Shown piece by piece: positions 1 to 10,063 of a DNA stretch of 58,178 nucleotides. The DNA lies in assembly GCA_021287075.1 (NCBI GenBank), contig JAJTBD010000023.1, positions 1 to 58,178 of the forward strand. The letters are read 5' to 3'. Below the pieces are notes generated by a model. It was not told where the DNA came from, ran no database searches, and saw only the letters and a program-made list of their open reading frames with translations. Position 1 is the stretch's first letter. Each line of letters begins with the position of its first letter. This DNA is from Micrococcales bacterium. Its GTDB lineage: Bacteria > Actinomycetota > Actinomycetes > Actinomycetales > Dermatophilaceae. The translations under genes and the position numbers were made by a program.

Positions 1-85
1 TCTACTACTGACCACCTAAACCAACAGGTGTTGCGAGGACCACGAGAATCCACCGCCGGGCTGCGCGGCATACCTGTGTCTGGGG

Positions 86-616
86 TCAGCCTCCCTCGGG
101 GGCCAGCCGCTGGAAGAGGATGTGGTCCTGCCAGCGCCCGTTGATGCTGATGTGCCGGGGCGCCAGCCCGATCCGCTCAAAACCGTTGCGCTCCAAGACT
201 TTCTGCGAGGCGCGGTTGTCGACGAGCGTGCCGGCCTGCACGGAGTGGAGGCCGAGGTCGCCGAATGCCTCGGCGCACATCTCCCCGACCGCCCGGGTGG
301 CGATGCCCCTCCCGATGTGGGTCACGCCGACCCAGTAGCCGAGGTGGCCGGTCTGCGCCGCCCCGCGGACGATGCTGTTGAGGTTGAAGCGCCCGGTGAT
401 GGCGCCGTCATCGTCGACGGACACCCGCGCCAGCATGCGGCCGGCCTCCTGCTCCTCGAGGGCCGCCCGGACGACGGCGCGCTGCCCGGCCACCGTGAAC
501 CAGGACTCGTGCCGGGCCGGCTCGAAGGGCGTCAGGTGCTCGCGGCTGGCCACGATCAGGGCGGTCAGCTCGTCGACGTCGTCGAGCTCGAGCGGGCGGA
601 GCAGGCGGCGGGTCAC
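86..616 (-). CDS. GNAT N-acetyltransferase, RimJ/RimL type
   Basis: Predicted 176-residue acetyltransferase that moves acetyl from acetyl-CoA to an amine; the substrate is unknown. It opens with RRLLRPLELDDVDEL, the usual first strand of RimJ/RimL proteins, carries the acetyl-CoA loop IGRGIATRAV at about residues 101-110 and the late NRASQKVLERNGF helix at about 134-146. I chose the GTG at 616 because the frame further upstream runs through the arsenic operon's promoter and looks unlike the family. The gene is divergent from arsM and lies alone. The family assignment is firm; the start is moderate because no strong ribosome binding site is visible. Confidence 0.8.
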   Translation of the reverse strand: MTRRLLRPLELDDVDELTALIVASREHLTPFEPARHESWFTVAGQRAVVRAALEEQEAGRMLARVSVDDDGAITGRFNLNSIVRGAAQTGHLGYWVGVTHIGRGIATRAVGEMCAEAFGDLGLHSVQAGTLVDNRASQKVLERNGFERIGLAPRHISINGRWQDHILFQRLAPEGG

Positions 617-676
617 GGTCGGCGACTCTATCTGCGGCCGGGGCGGTCGTGTCGCATGGACATGCCAGTCCCGTCG

Positions 677-711
677 GTATAGATTGATAACTGTCGATAC
701 AAGATCAGGGG
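677..711 (+). promoter_or_regulatory. Putative arsenic operon promoter/operator and ribosome binding site
   Basis: This is an A/T-rich patch in an otherwise GC-rich stretch. Two abutting 12-base half-sites, 677-688 and 689-700, form an imperfect dyad (outer GTAT...ATAC; 8 of 12 positions pair). AGGGG at 707-711 is placed correctly for the ATG at 720. ArsR-type repressors commonly bind such dyads just upstream of ars genes; that this dyad is an ArsR site is inference, and no arsR gene is in the window. Confidence 0.35.
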
Positions 712-719
712 TGACAGTC

Positions 720-1613
720 ATGACGTCCACATCGATGAGCGACGAGCAGGTCCGCAGCGCGGTGCAGGAGAGGTATGCCGCGGCTGCCCGCTCCCATCTC
801 GATCTCGCCTCCTCGCCCGCCTCCGGGTGCTGTGGCGGGGACAGCGGCGACGGAGGCGGCTGCTGCGGGGAGTCCGCCAAGACCAAGGCGATCGACCCGA
901 TCTCGTCGGGCCTGTATGACGAGGCCGACGTGCCCTTCGACGCAGCCCTCGCGGCGTCACTGGGCTGCGGCAACCCGACGGCCCTCGCCGAGCTGCGCGC
1001 CGGTGAGGACGTGCTCGACCTCGGCTCCGGGGGCGGGCTCGACGTGCTGCTCTCGGCTCGGCGCGTCGCGCCCGGCGGCACGGCATACGGGCTCGACCTG
1101 ACGCCCGAGATGCTCGCGCTGGCGGAGCGCAACCAGGCCGAGGCCGGCATCGACAACGCTCGCTTCATGCTCGGGGCCATCGAGGACATCCCCCTGCCCG
1201 ACGAGTCTGTCGACGTGGTCATCTCCAACTGCGTCATCAACCTGTCCGCAGACAAGGATGCGGTCCTGCGCGAGGCCCACCGCGTGCTGCGGCCTGGCGG
1301 TCGCTTCGCGGTCTCCGACATCGTGCTCCTGCGCGATGTCCCTGACGCGCTGCGCGGCGTCGTCTCGCTGTGGACCGGGTGCATCTCCGGCGCGCTGCGC
1401 GACACCGACTATGTCGAGCGGCTGCGCGCGGCCGGCTTCGAGGACGCCTCGACCGAGGTGACCCGGCTCTATGACCGCGACGAGCTCGAGGGCATGGCCG
1501 ACCAGCTCGACCCGACCCACCTGCCCGAGGGCATGACCCTGGCCGACGCGGTCCAGGCCCTCGACGGCGCGTTCGCCTCCGCCTTCATCCGCGCGACCAA
1601 GCCGGTCGCATGA
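720..1613 (+). CDS. arsM: Arsenite S-adenosylmethionine methyltransferase
   Basis: 297-residue class I methyltransferase that methylates As(III) using SAM in the cytosol, giving volatile or exportable arsenicals. The SAM loop DLGSGGGLD is at residues 100-108. The three cysteines that hold As(III) in characterised ArsM proteins are present: C83 (LGCGNPTA), C171 (ISNCVINL) and C221 (WTGCISGAL). An extra glycine/cysteine segment with two CC pairs (about residues 37-49) precedes the core, a feature seen in many bacterial ArsM. The ATG at 720 follows AGGGG at 707-711; a GTG at 711 is also in frame but would overlap that site. The stop overlaps the next start (ATGA), so arsM, the pump and arsC are probably one transcript. 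Confidence 0.93.
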   Translation: MTSTSMSDEQVRSAVQERYAAAARSHLDLASSPASGCCGGDSGDGGGCCGESAKTKAIDPISSGLYDEADVPFDAALAASLGCGNPTALAELRAGEDVLDLGSGGGLDVLLSARRVAPGGTAYGLDLTPEMLALAERNQAEAGIDNARFMLGAIEDIPLPDESVDVVISNCVINLSADKDAVLREAHRVLRPGGRFAVSDIVLLRDVPDALRGVVSLWTGCISGALRDTDYVERLRAAGFEDASTEVTRLYDRDELEGMADQLDPTHLPEGMTLADAVQALDGAFASAFIRATKPVA

Positions 1614-2698
1614 CGACGACCGCACCCGACACGGGCCACGTCACGGCCCGCCTGTCCACGCTCGACAGATGGCTGCCCGCGTGGATCCTGCTGGCGATGA
1701 CGGCCGGGCTGCTCCTCGGGCGCCTCGTGCCCGGGCTCGGCGAGGCACTCTCGGCCGTCGAGGTCGACGGGGTCTCGCTGCCCATCGCCATCGGGCTGCT
1801 CGTGATGATGTATCCCGTCCTGGCCAAGGTCCGCTATGACCGGCTCGACACTGTCACCGGCGACCGGCGGATGCTCGGGGCGAGCCTGGTCCTCAACTGG
1901 CTGATCGGGCCGGCGCTGATGTTCGCGCTGGCATGGCTCTTCCTCCCGGACCTGCCGGAATACCGCACCGGCCTCATCATCGTCGGGCTGGCCCGCTGCA
2001 TCGCCATGGTGATCATCTGGAACGACCTCGCCTGCGGTGACCGCGAGGCGGCCGCCGTGCTCGTCGCGCTCAACTCGATCTTCCAGGTGATCGCGTTCGC
2101 CGCCCTGGGCTGGTTCTACCTCTCGGTCCTGCCCGGCTGGCTGGGGCTGGAGCAGGCGCAGCTCGACGTCTCGCCGTGGCAGATCGCGGGGAGTGTGCTG
2201 ATCTTCCTCGGCATCCCGCTGCTAGCCGGCTATCTCTCGCGCAGGATTGGTGAGAAGCGTTGGGGGAGAGCGGCATACGAACGCTCCTTCCTCCCTGCTG
2301 TCGGTCCGTGGGCGCTCTACGGCCTGCTTTTCACGATCGTCGTCCTCTTCGCACTCCAGGGTGACCAGATCACCTCGCGGCCCCTCGACGTGGCGCGCAT
2401 CGCGCTGCCGCTGCTGGCCTACTTCGCGCTCATGTGGGGCGGCGGCTACCTGCTCGGCAAGGTCATGGGCATGTCCTACGAGCGCACCACGACGCTCGCC
2501 TTCACCGCCGCCGGCAACAACTTCGAGCTCGCGATCGCCGTCGCCATTGCGACCTTCGGGGCCACCTCCGGCCAGGCGCTGGCCGGGGTCGTCGGCCCGC
2601 TCATCGAGGTGCCGGTCCTCGTCGGCCTCGTCTATGTCTCGCTCGCCCTGCGCGGGCGCTTCCCCCACCAGAGCCCGTATGCCGTGGAGGCACCATGA
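1610..2698 (+). CDS. acr3: ACR3-family arsenite efflux permease
   Basis: 362-residue polytopic membrane protein expected to export As(III) across the cytoplasmic membrane using the proton motive force. About ten hydrophobic segments run through the chain. The conserved ACR3 stretch LARCIAMVIIWNDLACGD (about residues 124-141) holds the cysteine known to be needed for As(III) transport, and GNNFELAIAVAIATFG near the C-terminus is another family signature. It belongs to ACR3, not to the unrelated ArsB family. Start and stop overlap arsM upstream and arsC downstream by four bases each, indicating translational coupling. Confidence 0.93.
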   Translation: MTTTAPDTGHVTARLSTLDRWLPAWILLAMTAGLLLGRLVPGLGEALSAVEVDGVSLPIAIGLLVMMYPVLAKVRYDRLDTVTGDRRMLGASLVLNWLIGPALMFALAWLFLPDLPEYRTGLIIVGLARCIAMVIIWNDLACGDREAAAVLVALNSIFQVIAFAALGWFYLSVLPGWLGLEQAQLDVSPWQIAGSVLIFLGIPLLAGYLSRRIGEKRWGRAAYERSFLPAVGPWALYGLLFTIVVLFALQGDQITSRPLDVARIALPLLAYFALMWGGGYLLGKVMGMSYERTTTLAFTAAGNNFELAIAVAIATFGATSGQALAGVVGPLIEVPVLVGLVYVSLALRGRFPHQSPYAVEAP

Positions 2699-3102
2699 CC
2701 GACCGCCCGTCCGTCCTCTTCGTGTGCGTGCACAACGCCGGCCGCTCCCAGATGGCCGCGGCATACACACATCACCTCTCGGGTGGCGCCGTGGAGGTGC
2801 GCTCCGCCGGATCCGCGCCGGCGGAGAGCATCAACCCGGCCGTCCGGGACGCGCTGCTGGAGGAGGGGATCGACATCTCCGCCGAGCAGCCCAAGATCCT
2901 GACCACAGAGGCGGTCCAGGCCTCCGACGTCGTCATCACGATGGGCTGCGGTGACACCTGCCCGATCTTCCCCGGCAAGCGCTACGAGGACTGGCAGCTC
3001 GACGACCCGGCAGGGCAGGGAGTCGAGGCCGTCCGCCCGATCCGCGACGAGATCCGGCGCCGCGTCCAGGCCCTCGTGCACGAGCTCACCGCGGGCGGCT
3101 GA
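2695..3102 (+). CDS. arsC: Arsenate reductase, low-molecular-weight phosphatase fold
   Basis: 135-residue protein reducing arsenate to arsenite so that the ACR3 pump and ArsM can act. The phosphatase-type oxyanion loop CVHNAGRS (C11-x5-R17) is intact, and C85 and C89 (MGCGDTCP) are placed where the thioredoxin-linked class keeps its redox cysteines. Actinobacterial relatives may instead use mycothiol and mycoredoxin; the sequence alone does not settle which. The ATG at 2695 lies in an ATGA overlap with the pump gene. It is the last gene of the operon; a 68-base gap follows. Confidence 0.93.
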   Translation: MTDRPSVLFVCVHNAGRSQMAAAYTHHLSGGAVEVRSAGSAPAESINPAVRDALLEEGIDISAEQPKILTTEAVQASDVVITMGCGDTCPIFPGKRYEDWQLDDPAGQGVEAVRPIRDEIRRRVQALVHELTAGG

Positions 3103-3170
3103 CCCGCCCGTGGGGGTGCACTGCCACCGAACTGCCACGGCAGACGCCTGCCGCACCTTAGGCTGAGGAC

Positions 3171-4007
3171 GTGCTCCGTACGAGGCCAGGGGTGCACGCG
3201 CTGACTGCCGAGGAGCGCCGACAGGCGTTGGACGTGTGCGCGATCGACCCGGTCAGCAATGTGTTCGTGGCCGCGCGACTCCAGGACGGCAGCGCCCGGC
3301 CCGACTCCGTGCTGTGCGAACGGCGCGGTGGGCGGGTCTCCGCGGTCTGCTGGGCCTCGGCCAACATCGTGCCGGTCGAGGCCGACGCCGATGCGCTGCG
3401 CACCTTCGCGCGTCCACTGGTCCACCGCAGGGCCGCGGCCGCGTCGATCTTCGGCCCCCAGGACCAGGTCCGCTCCCTGTGGCGGGACCTCGCGCCGGCA
3501 TGGGGTCCGCCCCGGACGGTCCGCGAGAGCCAGCCGCTCATGGTCGCCAGGTCGCTCCCGGCCGGTGCGCAAGCCTCCGACCCGAGGGTGCGGCCCGCCC
3601 GCGCCGACGAGGTCGACCTGGTCCTGCCCGCGGCCGCCCACATGTTCACCTCCGAGATCGGCTACCCGCCCTATGTCGGGAGCCCGCGCTACTACCGCGA
3701 CGCGATCCGCTCGCTGATCCACCTCGGCCACACCTTCGTGGTCGTCGAGGACGGGCGGGTGGTCTTCAAGACCGACATCGGCTCGGCCGCCCTGGGCGTC
3801 GCCCAGCTCCAGGGCGTCTGGGTGGCGCCCGACCTGCGCGGCCAGGGGATGGCCGCGCCGGCGCTCGCCGCCGTGATGGAGCAGGTCTTCCGCTCGATCG
3901 CCCCGACGATCTGCCTCTATGTCAACGACTTCAACGCCCCCGCGCGGGCGTTGTATGACCGGCTCGGCTTCGAGCAGGTCGGCACATATCAGACGGTCAT
4001 CCTCTAG
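3171..4007 (+). CDS. Two-domain GNAT protein with DUF4081-like N-terminus
   Basis: 278-residue protein with an N-terminal region resembling DUF4081 (about residues 1-140) and a C-terminal GNAT fold (about 140-278). The acetyl-CoA loop is LRGQGMAAPALAAV, followed by LYVNDFNAPARALYDRLGF, the usual last helix. In mycobacteria such a protein (Rv2867c) lies beside the isoprenoid gene ispG and upstream of proS; here the upstream neighbour is the arsenic operon instead. The substrate is unknown. Start GTG at 3171 is preceded only by a weak TGAGGA. It is probably co-transcribed with the next GNAT gene 20 bases downstream. Confidence 0.8.
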   Translation: MLRTRPGVHALTAEERRQALDVCAIDPVSNVFVAARLQDGSARPDSVLCERRGGRVSAVCWASANIVPVEADADALRTFARPLVHRRAAAASIFGPQDQVRSLWRDLAPAWGPPRTVRESQPLMVARSLPAGAQASDPRVRPARADEVDLVLPAAAHMFTSEIGYPPYVGSPRYYRDAIRSLIHLGHTFVVVEDGRVVFKTDIGSAALGVAQLQGVWVAPDLRGQGMAAPALAAVMEQVFRSIAPTICLYVNDFNAPARALYDRLGFEQVGTYQTVIL

Positions 4008-4027
4008 AGACCGGGAGCGAGGACACC

Positions 4028-4882
4028 ATGACCCGGCTGGACTGGGCGCCCCTGACCGACGCAGACCTGCCCGCTCTGGAGCACCTCGCGATGCGCTGCC
4101 TCGAGCACGACGGAGGTCTGCCCGAGCTCGACAGCAAGGCGACCCTGCGTGGCTTCTTCCTCAGCCGCACGGGCATAGGCGGTCGCGACGAGATGGGTGA
4201 CCTCCTCGCCGCCGCCGGCGTCTTCCTCGAGCGGGACGGCCGGCTGACCTGCACCGGGCTGGTCCACCCCAGCGTCCGCGGCCAGGGCATCGGCCAGGAT
4301 CTCGTCCGCTGGGGGCACGAGCACGGGGCTGTCCCCATCCGGGTGCTCATCGAGAACGTCGGGCCGGCCGCGATGGACCTGATGGCCCAGGCCGGCCTCA
4401 CCCAGGTCTTCAGCGAGCACGTCATGTGCCACGACCTCGCCAAGATCCCGGTCGTGCGCCGACCTGCGGGACTGCACGTCGAGCCCTACCGGGACGACAC
4501 CAAGGAGCTCTTCCACGCGGCATACCGAGGGTCCTTCGGTGACCGACCTGGCTTCCCCGACACCCCGCTGGACCAGTGGGTGGAGTGGCTGTTCAGCGAC
4601 CCCGACTTCCGGCCGCAGGACAGCCGGGTGGCGCTGGACGACGAAGGTCGGCCGGCCGGATTCGTGACGGTTGCCGACGACTGGATCGAGCAGGTCGGGG
4701 TGGTGCCGGAGTGGCGCGGACGAGGGCTCGGGGCGCACCTGATGGCCCGCAGTCTCACGGCCCTGCGCAAGGCGGGCTCGACCAAGGTGTGGCTCTGCGT
4801 CAACATCGACAACTCGGCCCACGAGCTATATCAGCGGCTGGGCTTTGTCGACGCGGGACGCCGCGCGCGCTTCAGCGCCTGA
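4028..4882 (+). CDS. Tandem GNAT acetyltransferase
   Basis: 284 residues made of two GNAT-like halves. The N-terminal half keeps a recognisable loop (VRGQGIGQDLV, about residues 82-92); the C-terminal half has a complete one (WRGRGLGAHLMARSL, about 230-244) and ends in a normal VNIDNSAHELYQRLGF helix. The two-lobed build recalls mycothiol synthase MshD, but nothing here is specific enough to assign that reaction. It sits between another GNAT gene and proS. The start ATG follows GAGCGAGGA at about 4014-4022. Confidence 0.75.
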   Translation: MTRLDWAPLTDADLPALEHLAMRCLEHDGGLPELDSKATLRGFFLSRTGIGGRDEMGDLLAAAGVFLERDGRLTCTGLVHPSVRGQGIGQDLVRWGHEHGAVPIRVLIENVGPAAMDLMAQAGLTQVFSEHVMCHDLAKIPVVRRPAGLHVEPYRDDTKELFHAAYRGSFGDRPGFPDTPLDQWVEWLFSDPDFRPQDSRVALDDEGRPAGFVTVADDWIEQVGVVPEWRGRGLGAHLMARSLTALRKAGSTKVWLCVNIDNSAHELYQRLGFVDAGRRARFSA

Positions 4883-4984
4883 CCCTGTCGCGCCTGCGCC
4901 CCCGGTATGGAGTCGTGGGGCGGGCACCTGCCCGGATATCCTCATCGGGTTGTCCCTGAACCCACCAGCTAGGAGCGCCCAGCC

Positions 4985-6759
<1,775 letters not shown>

Positions 6760-6763
<4 letters not shown>

Positions 6764-7539
6764 CGGAGCCACGCGGACAGCTGGAGACCTATCCCTCCGG
6801 TGACCCACTGGCGGCTGCCGGGCCGGTCGACGCTGTCGTCTTCGACTGGGGCGGGACCGTGACCCCATGGCACACGGTCGATCTCCGCGCCCAGTGGGTT
6901 GCCTTCGCCGACGGTGTCGGCGCCATCGCCTGCCAGATGACCGACATCGCGACGCGGCTGCTCGCCGCCGAGGACGACGCCTGGCGAGAGGGGCGCGAGC
7001 ACGGGTCGAGCGCCCGCCTAGGCGAGATCCTGGAGTCGGTGGGCTTCCCGCCTGGGGATCCGCGCACGGTCGCCGGCCAGGCGGCATACGAGGAGTTCTG
7101 GGAGCCGCACACGTTCACCCACCCGGCCATCCCATATCTCTGGGAGGGACTGCGGGACAAGGGCATTCGTGTCGGTGTGCTCTCCAACACCATCTGGACG
7201 CGGGAGTACCACCATGGCGTCTTCGCGCGGGACGGGGTGCTCGACCTGATCGACGGCGATGTCTACTCGTCCGAGGTGGCATGGGTGAAACCCCATCCCG
7301 AGATCTTCCTCGCGGCCGCGGAGGCCGTCGGGGTGGCCCCGGAGCGATGCGTCTATGTGGGGGACCGGTCCTATGAGGACGTCCACGGCCCGCAGCAGGT
7401 CGGCATGCGCGCGATCTGGGTGCCGCACTCGGATATCCCTGAGGCGCAGCAGGTCTCGCATCAGGCGACACCCGACGCGATCGCGCACGAGCTCGGCGAC
7501 ATCGCCGACATCGTCGCCACCTGGCGCGGAGAGCGCTGA
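6760..7539 (+). CDS. HAD-superfamily hydrolase with DWGGT motif
   Basis: 259-residue haloacid-dehalogenase-fold protein. Motif I is FDWGGT: the nucleophilic Asp (D29) is present but the usual second acid two residues on is Gly31, as in a subset of HAD proteins (phosphonatases have Ala there). Motif II (VLSNT), the motif III lysine (WVKPHPEIF) and motif IV ([10 protein letters not shown]) are intact, so it is probably an active phosphatase or C-P/C-halogen hydrolase of unknown substrate. It overlaps proS by four bases and the next gene by one. Confidence 0.82.
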
Positions 7540-8318
7540 TGCTCGGGGTCGACTCCGGGACTCTGGTCGCGATGGCGGTGGCGGCCTTCGGGGCCGGCTG
7601 GGTCGACGCCGTCGTTGGCGGCGGCGGGCTGGTGCAGCTCCCGGCGCTCCTACTGGGTTTCCCCAACGCCACACCGGCGCAGCTGCTCGCGACCAACAAG
7701 CTCTCCTCCGTCGCCGGCACGGTGACGAGCACCGCGACCTATCTGCGCCGGGTGCGTCCGGACCTCCGGACCGCCCTGCCGATGGCCGGGGTCGCTTTTG
7801 TCGGTGCGATCCTCGGCGCCGTCATCGGGCTGCACATCCCGAAGTCGTCCTTCAACCCGATCATCCTGATCATGCTCGTTCTCGTCGGGGCCTACACACT
7901 CTTCAAGCCGAGTCTGGGGTCGGAGACGGCGCTGCGGTGGGACGGGCGCCGGCATCTCGCGGCCGCGATGGCGGTCGGCTTCTTCATCGGCGTCTATGAC
8001 GGCGCGCTGGGGCCGGGGACGGGGTCCTTCCTCGTCTTCGCGCTGGTGGGGCTGATGGGCTATGCCTTCCTCGAGGCGAGCGCCAAGGCCAAGGTCGCCA
8101 ATCTCGCGACCAACATCGGCGCACTGGTCGTCTTTGTGCCGGGTGGACATGTCATGTGGGGTGTGGGCTCGGTCATGGCTGTCATGAACCTCCTGGGCGG
8201 ATATCTGGGGGCCAGGACCGCTGTCGCCAAGGGCAGTGGGTTTGTGCGGGTCGTCTTCGTGCTCGTGGTGCTGGCGTTCATCATCCGCATCGGTGGACAG
8301 GTCTTCGGGGTGTGGTGA
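7539..8318 (+). CDS. TauE/SafE-family membrane permease
   Basis: 259 residues with about eight hydrophobic segments and the TauE/SafE opening GAGWVDAVVGGGGLVQLPALL near residues 18-38, followed by NKLSSVAGT; the second half repeats the pattern with YDGALGPGTGSFLVF. Members have been linked to export or uptake of sulfite and organosulfur anions, so a role with the sulfur genes downstream is tempting but unproven. Coupled at both ends: TGATG with the HAD gene and TGATG with cobK. Confidence 0.82.
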   Translation: MLGVDSGTLVAMAVAAFGAGWVDAVVGGGGLVQLPALLLGFPNATPAQLLATNKLSSVAGTVTSTATYLRRVRPDLRTALPMAGVAFVGAILGAVIGLHIPKSSFNPIILIMLVLVGAYTLFKPSLGSETALRWDGRRHLAAAMAVGFFIGVYDGALGPGTGSFLVFALVGLMGYAFLEASAKAKVANLATNIGALVVFVPGGHVMWGVGSVMAVMNLLGGYLGARTAVAKGSGFVRVVFVLVVLAFIIRIGGQVFGVW

Positions 8319-9046
8319 TGCGCGTCCTCATCCTCGGCGGCACCGCCGAAGCCCGCTCTCTCGCAGCCGCTCTCGTCTCGGAGGGCCACGACGTGACCTC
8401 GTCGCTGGCCGGCCGCGTCTCACGGCCGCGCCTGCCCGTGGGCAGGGTGCGGATCGGTGGCTTTGGCGGGTCGGCAGGCCTGGCTCGCTATCTCGCCGAG
8501 CACCGCGTGGAGCGGCTCGTCGACGCCACCCATCCCTTTGCGACGACCATGACACGCCACGCAGTCGAGGCGGCCGCAGCCACCGGAGTGCCGGCGCTGC
8601 GGCTCGCGCGTCCGGGCTGGTCCGGTCATCCGGACGTCGGCGCGTGGCACTGGGTCGACGGGTATGCCGCCGCGCGCGTCGCCGCCGAGCGGCTCGGCTC
8701 GCGGCCCCTCCTCACCACTGGTCGCCAGACGCTCGACCACTTCCGTCCCTGGGCCGACCGTTTTGTGCTTGTCCGGCTCGTCGAGCCCCTCGAGGAGCCG
8801 GCCCCGACGTCGTGGACCATCCTGCGCGACCGCGGCCCCTTCTCGGTCGAGGCAGAGGTGACCCTGATGCGCGAGCACGCCGTCGATGTGCTGCTCACCA
8901 AGGACTCCGGCGGCGCCTACACCTCGGCCAAGCTCGACGCCGCCCGCGAACTCGGCGTGCCGGTCGTCGTCGTCCGGCGTCCGGCCCTGCCGTCTGGTCT
9001 GCGCGAGGTTGCCGACGTGGCCGCTGTGGCCGACTGGCTGCGCTGA
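8318..9046 (+). CDS. cobK: Precorrin-6A reductase
   Basis: 242-residue CobK/CbiJ protein that reduces precorrin-6A to dihydro-precorrin-6Y (precorrin-6Y/6B) with NADPH, the step after CobF in aerobic corrin synthesis. It begins RVLILGGTAEARSLA, the family's dinucleotide loop, and has VDATHPFATTMTRHA at about residues 67-81 and LLTKDSGGAYTSAKLDAA near 190-207, both diagnostic. It is coupled to tauE by TGATG and is the only corrin gene placed in the proS operon, some 10 kb from the rest of the cluster. No riboswitch precedes it. Confidence 0.92.
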   Translation: MRVLILGGTAEARSLAAALVSEGHDVTSSLAGRVSRPRLPVGRVRIGGFGGSAGLARYLAEHRVERLVDATHPFATTMTRHAVEAAAATGVPALRLARPGWSGHPDVGAWHWVDGYAAARVAAERLGSRPLLTTGRQTLDHFRPWADRFVLVRLVEPLEEPAPTSWTILRDRGPFSVEAEVTLMREHAVDVLLTKDSGGAYTSAKLDAARELGVPVVVVRRPALPSGLREVADVAAVADWLR

Positions 9047-9082
9047 GCGCGGCGCCCAGCCAGACAGCCCCGCGACGCCCGC

Positions 9083-9991
9083 TCATGTGACCTGGGCACG
9101 CGGCATACCTCCCGCGCCGTGGCACGACGACGACCATGGTCCGGTCTGCGCGCGGTGCCTCGGCCGCCGTTGAGCACGGATGCCGCCGGCGAGCCGTGAC
9201 CGTGGTCGTCGTTGTGCACGGGTGGCAAGGTGATCAGCCGCAGAGTGCCTCACCCACCGCTCGAACGCCTCCGTCCACTGGGCGGTGTGGGGGATGCGCT
9301 CGTGGTCGTGGGCGCCGTAGGCGACACCGTCGGCGAGCCCGACACCATGCCGGCCCTGGGGATAGATGTGCAGCTCCACCGGCACACCGTGCTCCGCGAG
9401 GGTGCTCGTCCAGGCGAGGACGTTGGGGAGTCCTGGCGGATCGGCGGCGGTGGCCCAGATGAACGACGGGCAGGTCTGCGCATCAACATGACTGACCGGT
9501 GAGAGCTCGCGGGCGAGGTCGACGCGGTCGGCGAGCAGCGCCTGGACCGCAGCCTCCGGCAGGAGCCCGAGGTCGGCCAGCCCGTAGCACTGGGCCTGGA
9601 AGTCGGGGCGTGGCACGTCGCCCGGGGTGTCCTCGACGGACAGCACGGCGCCCGTGGCCAGCAGGCCCGCGAGCAGTCCACCTGCGCTGGAGCCGATCAC
9701 CCCGACACTGGTCCCGCAGAAGCCATCGTCACTCGACTGCTGAAGCAGCGCGAGGGCAGCCCGGGCCTGCTGGAGCGCGAGCGGGAAGGGATCTGGGCGC
9801 AGGCGGTAGTGCAGCACTGCGGCGCTGATCCCGATCCGGTTGAGCCAGTGCGCGTAGCCGATGCCGTCATGGTCGGTGTGCTCACGGAAGCCACAGCCGG
9901 GGAGGACGAGGGCGCTGACCTGCGCGCCGGCGATGGGAAAGAGCCGCAGATCCAGAGCGTGTGCGGTGGTGTCGTGTCCGGTGTCAGTCAC
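9083..9991 (-). CDS. Alpha/beta-hydrolase with extended arginine-rich tail
   Basis: 302-residue esterase/lipase-like hydrolase of the BD-FAE/acetylxylan-esterase kind. The nucleophile elbow GSSAGG puts Ser102 in place; a later Asp (ATAADPPG) and His (GRHGVG) complete a likely triad. There is no signal peptide, so it should be cytosolic. After about residue 252, where related domains end (FERWVRHSA), about 50 residues follow that are rich in Arg and contain a near-repeat, RAQRRPRSR and RAQRRPRHR; this tail looks like read-through of former intergenic DNA. Start is GTG at 9991. Substrate unknown. Confidence 0.75.
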   Translation of the reverse strand: MTDTGHDTTAHALDLRLFPIAGAQVSALVLPGCGFREHTDHDGIGYAHWLNRIGISAAVLHYRLRPDPFPLALQQARAALALLQQSSDDGFCGTSVGVIGSSAGGLLAGLLATGAVLSVEDTPGDVPRPDFQAQCYGLADLGLLPEAAVQALLADRVDLARELSPVSHVDAQTCPSFIWATAADPPGLPNVLAWTSTLAEHGVPVELHIYPQGRHGVGLADGVAYGAHDHERIPHTAQWTEAFERWVRHSAADHLATRAQRRPRSRLAGGIRAQRRPRHRAQTGPWSSSCHGAGGMPRAQVT

Positions 9992-10063
9992 GGGACGCGG
10001 ACGGGTGGGATGAGGTCATCATCAGCCTCCCTGGTTCGGCGCCTCCATGCCTGACACGGACTG

